Shown here in pieces: positions 57,311-64,000 of a stretch of DNA of 64,000 bases (within the stretch, counting starts at the first letter, position 1; every line of letters starts with the position of its first letter). This DNA comes from Phytophthora colocasiae (Eukaryota; Oomycota; Peronosporomycetes; Peronosporales; Peronosporaceae). A program made the position numbers and the translations under genes. Location: the NCBI GenBank assembly GCA_018806915.1, contig JAGKQI010000105.1, forward strand, positions 2,418,001-2,482,000, written 5' to 3'. Below the pieces are notes generated by a model, which worked only from the letters and a program-made list of their open reading frames with translations, made no database searches and was not told the DNA's origin.

Positions 57311-60300
57311 CTACTTGTCCTCTGCGAGACGAGGCTTCTTGTGTGGGGGCTCCTCGTCAAACAGAAGTGCTCGGAGCGCGTGGTAATCGCTTGTTGAAGC
57401 TGAGTCGGGTCGGTTCAGCAACTTTTTCAATGAGGCGAGGATTCTTTCGTCCTTCAACACAACAATCTGCTGGCTCCGCTTGACACCGCTGCGGCTGTGT
57501 AGATCTTGGAGATAGTTTAATTTCCGGACTAGGTCAGGAAGCGCCTTGTCCTTAGAGATGTTGTCCGAGCCTTCCAAAGAGTTACGGACCTGACTGGTGA
57601 CGACGTCGGGGAATTTCTCCATCCAGCAGGTTAATACTGCAAACGGGAAGTCATCGTACGTGTCGGGAAGTTTAAAAACACTCTGCAGCACACTAGCATC
57701 GGGGCTAAAGTGAATCAGACACTTGAGTAAGCCCGTCATTGTCTCGGGGCTTTCCTTGGGATTGACGCAAGCCAGCACTTTGCGCGCAGCTGCCATCATG
57801 TTCGTTTCGGCTGATGTTGAGCGTTCAGATTGAAGCTCCGCGATAACGAGATCCCACATACCGTACTGCTCCCATGAGGTCCACTGAAGCGATGAGAGTA
57901 CAATGTTGGCCAAGCGGGTCTTGAAAATCGCAAACTCACGCATAACGACACGCGTGCACAACGCATTCAGCATAGCCGGCGTGACCAGACCAAGTAGTAG
58001 CTGCACCAAAGCCTCACTGCGACCCATCAGCTTGGAGAGGAACGGGTGTTCCATGTTCGCCAACAAGTATGGACACAGGGAAAGTGCAGTGGCACTAACA
58101 GCATCCATCTCGTCTTTGGTGTTGCTGGGAGGTAATTGGCTACCTAACAACGCGCACGCTTGCGCCCGCGCATCGTCAATTTGCTGACTCAAATTCAGAT
58201 CCTTCAAAATGTGTTGAGCCAAGCTGCTTCCGATGGCGTCAACGAACGTAGAATAAGCCCCCAGCGCAACGTCAGGGCTTTTGTTATCGCTTCGTGAGCA
58301 GCAGAATGCCAGCAAGCGGTAAGAAATCGTGACATCCCGTGAGTACATAGCCTTCAAAAACGGAATGAATAGCTCTGAAGCTTCACTGAGGACCTGGTCC
58401 AGCATCGAATCCAAAACGCCAGCAGATGTGGCCTTTGGTGAATCACTTAAAGCAATTCGTGACGAAACAATAATCCTTTCAAGAGAGGCATGCAGGAACG
58501 AACCCAGCGGTGCTGCGAGCTCTACCGCATTATCTTGTCGAATCCACGAAATCAAAATATCGTTCAGACACTCCAGGAAACTCTCAGTGGGGCGTGTACA
58601 CGGCTCAGGCATCAACTGCTGGAAATGTTTAATATCATCTCCTCCAAGTGCCATAATGCTTTCAGGGATGTCAACTGCATGCTTCAAGGTAGTTACGGCG
58701 ACTGGCGCTGCATCGTCATTTGATGCAGCCATCTGTGTCGTTGTATCCACTGCTTGCTGATTATCGGGCAAGAAGGACAGCGCGCCTAATGAATTGGTAT
58801 CAGATGATGGCCCGGCACCACTCAAGCTCGCATCCGAATGCGTAGGGCTTTGTGACCGCAACGGCGACGTAACAGGGCTTCCAGCAATGGGGCTGCTTCG
58901 CACTGGGGACTGGCGTACAGGAGATTGGTGCACGGGCGATTGCCGGGCAGGTGATTGGCGTACAGGTGATTGTCTGGCAGGTGACGAGCTTGGTAGTGGA
59001 GACCTAGCAGGGCTTCCACCAGCACTAGAAATTGGACTTGGGTGCGATGGAGCCTTATTCGCATTCTCTGCCGAAGGGAAGTGCTCTGGAAAAATACGGT
59101 GTAGCTCCGATTGCAGATCTGGAGCACTTGACAGCAGCATAGGAAAAGATTGGAGCGGGAGAATAGACGGCACGACACCCAGCTTTAGGATCATGGCGAA
59201 CGCTGTGGACATGCCCTTTTGCATAAGCTTTCGGTTGACTGCTGATGCCGCAAACTTTTCCACAGCAAACACAAGGAATTGGATCATGGAGAGCGTCACC
59301 ATTGGATGGCTTTTCAGCGATTTTACCTGAAAATGATCAATCAGTGTTAGGCATGCAGGTCTAGAGAAATTAAAACACGGTTCGTACCATAAGAAGAATT
59401 GCTGGCTCCACAGTCATAATATTGTCCGATGGCTTGAAGTACAGATAGTCGAAGAACATAGCCAGCTGAACTCGGGCCAATACACTAGGTGCTTTACTGC
59501 CGTGACTGTCATCATCCACAGAAAACGTCTTAGCAAGACTGTACATATCGTCAACGCGTATGGTAACATAATCATACCAGAGGAGATACAGCCATCCCAA
59601 AATGTGGTAGCGCGGTGTGACCTTGGAGTTTAACACTTGGTTGGAAGGATGATATACGGCGCAGATATAACGTACAAGGTCGGGAACAAGAGCATCCGAT
59701 CCAGAGCTGCTTAAAAACTGGGACGAAAACCACTTCTGATAGCGCGTCACGGATCCAGCCTGAACACGCTCCTATATTGCATAAAAAATGTATCAGTCAC
59801 AACCTAGTCGCAGAGTGAATTGATGAATCGAAAGTACCATCATAAATAGAAGGTATTCCTCCATCTTCGGGTTCAAGCGGTACGCGAGGTATTTGGGAGG
59901 GGTCGGAATTGCCATCAATTGAGCCACAGAGTAGACGGAAGCATCCTTCTCGGGCTCAGCAGTATCACGGACAGCGCGCAGTTGCTTCCAAAGGGCAGTC
60001 ATCCCAGGGATCTGGTTCCACCAGAAAAAAAGTATAAGATTCAAACGGAAGAGACCCATTCACGAAAGCACTTACATCCTTTGCGTCGCTGAGCACGCGC
60101 ACGATTTCACGTCCAAGCTGCGCCACATCCGCCTGACGGTGGTTCCACAGCGTAGTGCACAGCTCCACCTCCTGTTTTAACAGACTAGCATGCTGCGATG
60201 CAGTGTGATCGAGTGAGATCCTGACAAAGGTGTGGAACACGAACGGGATCAAGCTGGAGCACGACATTAACCAGGATTCGTGCTCAATAAGGATCCGAAT

Positions 60301-60999
60301 GACCGACGACGCCAGCCAAATCGTTGTGCGACTTGGGTCGCCACCAGTCAGGTACCGCATCAAGCAGATAATGACCTTGTCCACTCCACATGCATTCAGA
60401 TGCACCAATTCACGCACCAACCACAGCAACTGACTACGACAGGTAACCAATAGTTTGACGAATTTGAGGTCAATGAGTTTCTGCAACCAGCCCATGCAGT
60501 TCTTGTAGTTGTCAGTGGCAGCCACAGCCGTCAGGTAGCGAAGGTATTGCTTTGCCAGCGTTGTATCCGTCACTATTGCATACAGCAGGGCAATATCCGG
60601 CTGGAAAGGCAGTGGCACCACTCCCTCAGCCGGTTGCTGCTTCAAGATGGCGAGTGCGGCGGCCTCATCCTTGCCCTGGATAGTTTTCTGCATGTGGTAA
60701 AAGTGTGCGTACCACTTGCGGTCAAGCTCATCAGGCGCGTCTAGTGGAAAATGCTGCAGTAGTTTCGAGGGGGGAGTTGGTGCCGAATTGCTGGCTGTAG
60801 GTGTTGAGGATGGGGACGAAGCGTGGCTTGAGGCTGAGCTGGCGGTCGGTTTGTGCGGCGTACTGGTAGCTGGAGGAGCAGCAGGAGGAGCTCCTGGATG
60901 AGGAGGTGGAGGAGGAGGAGCTCTTGAAGACGCAGGAGTCAAGTTATGGCTACTGGGTAGCGAAGACGAAGGCGGCGGAGGCGGCGGCGGTGGGTCCAT
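57311..60999 (-). CDS. INTS3: Integrator complex subunit 3
   Basis: Four exons: 60076-60999, 59838-60011, 59388-59771, 57311-59326 on minus, 1165 residues (about 1040 in human). The N-terminus is Pro/Ser-rich with runs of Pro. The conserved core includes WLQKLIDLKFVKLLVTCRSQLLWLVREL, TRYQKWFSSQFL, VRYICAVYHPSNQVLNS, RYHILGWLYLLW, and MFFDYLYFKPSDNIMTVEPAIL, all matching INTS3. Near 58890-59010 a Ser-Pro repeat (SPVRQ, SPARQ, SPVHQ) forms a disordered insert that could be phosphorylated. INTS3 belongs to the nuclear Integrator RNA-processing complex and also pairs with SSB1 in DNA repair in animals. It is divergent from the next gene (237 bp). Confidence 0.9.
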
Positions 61000-61236
61000 G
61001 ATGTGGAGCTCTTTTGTTCAGTTTTGGTTGACTCTGTAAAAGATAATAATAACCTTCGAAAACGTATATTAACCCGGAATCAGAAAGCTAACCGCAAGAC
61101 GCTCATACAGTATCCAAGAGGGCAAGAGAGAAGGCCCCAAGGAAACGGAAGACCATCACTCTTGTTCACCTTCCGCATTCTCTCTGCGTGTACGCGTTGT
61201 ACGTGTGGTGACGTGCGTTGAACACCGGACGAGAAG

Positions 61237-64000
61237 ATGCCGCCCAGACGCTTCGTGGAGACGGAGGAGACCTTCCATTTCTTCAATGAAGACGTGGTAT
61301 TGGGTACCAACGAGATCCGCAGTGGCGATGGCAGCAGTAGCAGCAGCGACAGCGACAGCAGTGAGACCAGTCTCCTGCGCCGTGCACGCCGCCGCCGCAG
61401 AGCCAGTAGCGTTGTGTCTAGACGCACATCGCGCCGTTTCAGCCAGTTGCTAAATGGCTCGGAACTTGAGAGTCTGCCAGATGACGACATGCTGAGCGAC
61501 AGTGACGACGACTATGACTCTCTTGATGATTTTAAACTTGAGGAGGACAAGGAGGAGGAAGTTCAGACCAGAGAACGCAAGGATTCCGCTGATAACGGGG
61601 CCGCGGAACCACATAACAGCGGTGCGACTTCTGGAGTGAAAGTACCTGGCGCCGGCGTGGCCAGGTTTGAGCAGATCTTCGATTCGTTCAGGGATCTGTA
61701 TTTGCCTCCAACTGCTAGAGATGAAGGAGCCAAAAAGTCGAAAGGTCAACAGATGCAACTTCGCAAGGCACGACGCGCAATCGCGGCTTTTGCGCGCCGT
61801 GTACATTGTGCCAATGGATACCGCTACCGCAAACAAAGTGAGTTCATGCGGGTGTGTTATTTGCGTGCACTAGAAAGCGGGCCGGGATATGAACTGCTGG
61901 AGACTGCCAAAGTGGAGCTCGCTGCAGGTAGAGATCATGTTGGCTCAAATGATGTCAGAAAGGAAGCGAAGCCAGCGCTGTTAACTGCATCTCAGAAGGA
62001 AGACGCAGTGGAGACTACTGTGCCCCACTTGTTCCCGAGAAAGTGGCCACATCTGCCGTCCCGAAGTCCGCTGCAATGGCACAACGATATCAATGCTGCC
62101 ATTGAGTTCCTTACCCGCCTTGCTGAGTTGCCCGAGACGAGCCTAATTTATGAACCGATTGACTTAAACAAGTTTACAACCGAGATTGCAAAGCTGCTGG
62201 AAATGTCAAGTGATGAAGAAACGTCCGAATCATCGTTGAACTCGGATTCTACGCTGGCAGGATTGCTAGGGTTGTTTGCTATGGGGGTCCAGCTACAATC
62301 ATTTACGCTTCTGAGCAAGGCAGCGCTGCAGTTTATCGAGAAGGGTCAAGCGTTTTTGCTAGGTGGTGAAGGTGAAAACAAAGCTGGCATTTTGCGCCCG
62401 GAGCTACGAAATCTATTGGACGTATACTGTTTGCGCTTGGCTAAATACGCTACTGGACCGACTCTTGCAGCTACGTTTCCTCGAGACCTGTCAGCGCAAT
62501 GGAAAGTATGCTCGTATCAACCTTCTACAAGTGACGCCATTGCGACCGATGGCTTGTATTTGTACATTTTTGGGCGGTCGGGACTTCTGAAGATTGGCAC
62601 TGGTAATGGAACTACCGTGCGTGATTTCGTGTACGCACACAATACTGATTATGTTCGCAGCCGTGACGCTGAACGATCATGGCTGTGCTGCATTGGTGAC
62701 TCGCTCTATTGTCGCACTATTGTGATGCCCGGCCACCGTTTGGATCGTATCCCAACAAGCGACTTGCAACATGTCCAGGAAATGGTTTTAGCCCCAAATA
62801 CCGCGCTAATTGGAAAAGGCACAACTGAAAGTAGTGTCTATGCGATGGTCACAGATGGTTCTGACCTGTATACGATTCGTTGCATCGATACCTTCAAGAA
62901 AGCACCCTCGACCAAGTCGAGTAGCAATCGCAAGCACAGGAATCGTGCTCACAAATCGAGAAAATCTACACCAGTAGGTGAAATTGTGGCTGCTGTTCTC
63001 GGAAAAGCTGATGGAGACCCGCCGTCACACGATGTTACCCCTATTCAAGTGGGTGATCGGGTTGTTCGTGGGCCTGACTGGAAATGGTCTAACCAAGATG
63101 GAGAAATAGGTAGTCCCGGCACGGTTGAGCGTATCAGTACGTGGGGAGGTGTGAAAGGCAGTGGTGTAACTGTCCGATGGGATAAAAATCAGCGCGTGAA
63201 TACTTATCGATGGGGAGCAGAAGCGTGCTACGATTTGTACATAGTGACGGAAAAGGATGGCAAGATAATCGAACGGAAACCATTGCCGAATGAAGATAGT
63301 TCACGGCAAACGCGGGGTGACAAACAAACTGACAAAGGCAAACGGGAGAGCGAACCTGAGCCATTACCACGGCATCAATTTGTGCTGTACCGACATAAGG
63401 TGGACCAAATTACTTCCATTATGAAACTGGAAGAGGCGGACATTGATCTCTTGTTGGACCTAACACCGTCCAATGATCACCAGAAACAATGTTCCAAAGG
63501 AAGTATGGATTCTCCGAAAGGTGTGGAAACATTATCTGCTCTTCATTCTCATACAGTCACCTTGTGCACCTCGAAAACTTCGTGGATGTGCGACGGAGGC
63601 ATGGCAAGCTGCTTTGGTGACAATTCTGCTAAGCGGTATCGGTGTACGGCTGGGTGTGACTACGATTTGTGCGAATCATGCTTATTCGCTACCGTTATTG
63701 CCAAGCCATCTTGTGGATCGATTTCGGAAGGCACGACTGAAGGTGGCGAATCAACGCCTCAAACCTCCGGAACAGATGCACTCAATCCAAACACCACAAA
63801 TGCTTCTCTGGTAACTTCTATTGATTCTACTTTGCCCGAAGGCTCGGATCCCTTTTCTACTGTCGATACATCACTATTTGCTGAAAGCGAGCGCGAGATG
63901 TCGCTCAAGAAAAAAAATGGCGATAAAAAGAAACAAGCAAAACAGACAGAGGAGCAAATGGTGGATGATCTTTTCACATTCTGGTGTGGAATGTATTCGA
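61237..64000 (+). CDS. Large protein with MIB/HERC2 and ZZ-like domains, 3' partial
   Basis: An open frame from ATG at 61237 runs off the right edge, at least 921 residues without introns. The N-terminus is charged, with Ser-Asp and Arg runs. The middle has a propeller-like stretch (DGLYLYIFGRSGLLKIGTGNGTT, VYAHNTDYV). A MIB/HERC2 domain follows near residues 605-680 (GDRVVRGPDWKWSNQDGE, GTVERISTWGG, VRWD). Then come a Cys/His cluster (RYRCTAGCDYDLCESC) resembling a ZZ finger and a Lys-rich region. This order is known from giant E3 ubiquitin ligases of the HECTD4/HERC2 kind. The catalytic part, if present, lies outside the window. Confidence 0.82.
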   Translation, partial: MPPRRFVETEETFHFFNEDVVLGTNEIRSGDGSSSSSDSDSSETSLLRRARRRRRASSVVSRRTSRRFSQLLNGSELESLPDDDMLSDSDDDYDSLDDFKLEEDKEEEVQTRERKDSADNGAAEPHNSGATSGVKVPGAGVARFEQIFDSFRDLYLPPTARDEGAKKSKGQQMQLRKARRAIAAFARRVHCANGYRYRKQSEFMRVCYLRALESGPGYELLETAKVELAAGRDHVGSNDVRKEAKPALLTASQKEDAVETTVPHLFPRKWPHLPSRSPLQWHNDINAAIEFLTRLAELPETSLIYEPIDLNKFTTEIAKLLEMSSDEETSESSLNSDSTLAGLLGLFAMGVQLQSFTLLSKAALQFIEKGQAFLLGGEGENKAGILRPELRNLLDVYCLRLAKYATGPTLAATFPRDLSAQWKVCSYQPSTSDAIATDGLYLYIFGRSGLLKIGTGNGTTVRDFVYAHNTDYVRSRDAERSWLCCIGDSLYCRTIVMPGHRLDRIPTSDLQHVQEMVLAPNTALIGKGTTESSVYAMVTDGSDLYTIRCIDTFKKAPSTKSSSNRKHRNRAHKSRKSTPVGEIVAAVLGKADGDPPSHDVTPIQVGDRVVRGPDWKWSNQDGEIGSPGTVERISTWGGVKGSGVTVRWDKNQRVNTYRWGAEACYDLYIVTEKDGKIIERKPLPNEDSSRQTRGDKQTDKGKRESEPEPLPRHQFVLYRHKVDQITSIMKLEEADIDLLLDLTPSNDHQKQCSKGSMDSPKGVETLSALHSHTVTLCTSKTSWMCDGGMASCFGDNSAKRYRCTAGCDYDLCESCLFATVIAKPSCGSISEGTTEGGESTPQTSGTDALNPNTTNASLVTSIDSTLPEGSDPFSTVDTSLFAESEREMSLKKKNGDKKKQAKQTEEQMVDDLFTFWCGMYS

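Overview
This window reads as nuclear DNA of an oomycete, most likely Phytophthora or a close relative. Introns are short (about 49-98 nt, mostly 60-80) with GTRNGT donors, and genes are packed tightly, often 40-250 bp apart in convergent or divergent pairs. FYVE-domain proteins are present, as is the flagellar transport gene IFT172, which fits a zoospore-forming organism. The species cannot be fixed from the sequence alone. Splice sites were placed by eye so that phases match and family motifs stay in frame. They have not been checked against RNA.

Layout. 1-16.4 kb: the 3' part of an unrecognised gene, a voltage-sensor/cyclic-nucleotide-phosphodiesterase fusion, a PSP1-domain protein, a START-like/FYVE/GAF protein, a 50-residue membrane protein divergent from an SDR oxidoreductase, uracil phosphoribosyltransferase and a small FYVE protein. 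16.8-25.1 kb: a kinesin-14, a small two-helix membrane protein, proteasome subunit alpha-6, a PuuE-type allantoinase and a UVRAG/Vps38-like subunit. 26.2-37.8 kb: a PI3/4-kinase-fold protein, a 48-codon small ORF, a lysine methyltransferase-like protein, the circularly permuted GTPase GNL1 and IFT172.

38.17-44.44 kb is a mobile-element island. It is one Mutator-like element (MULE) of about 6.27 kb, bounded by an 8-bp direct repeat and 17-bp inverted repeats. It encodes a MULE transposase and, in an ORF overlapping it by 10 nt, a Ulp1-type protease. A 937-bp element with TTAA target duplications and piggyBac-like ends sits inside the protease ORF, between its catalytic Asp and its Gln/Cys residues. 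Removing it with one TTAA would put the two halves back in the same frame. The inner element carries a perfect 46-bp-arm hairpin.

44.7-64 kb returns to housekeeping genes: PIG-C (GPI anchor synthesis), a SHAQKYF-type Myb factor, tRNA-splicing endonuclease subunit Sen54, a 12-exon KDM4-like JmjN/JmjC demethylase, a 956-residue membrane protein of unknown family, ARL1, Integrator subunit 3, and the 5' part of a MIB/HERC2-domain protein that runs off the end.

The genes do not form one pathway. Several concern membrane traffic and phosphoinositides (UVRAG, PI4K-like, ARL1, FYVE proteins), RNA and chromatin (INTS3, Sen54, KDM4-like), or the cilium and cytoskeleton (IFT172, kinesin-14). The most unusual items are the voltage-sensor/phosphodiesterase fusion and the nested transposon with its repeated AAGTTGCGCAACTT palindromes.
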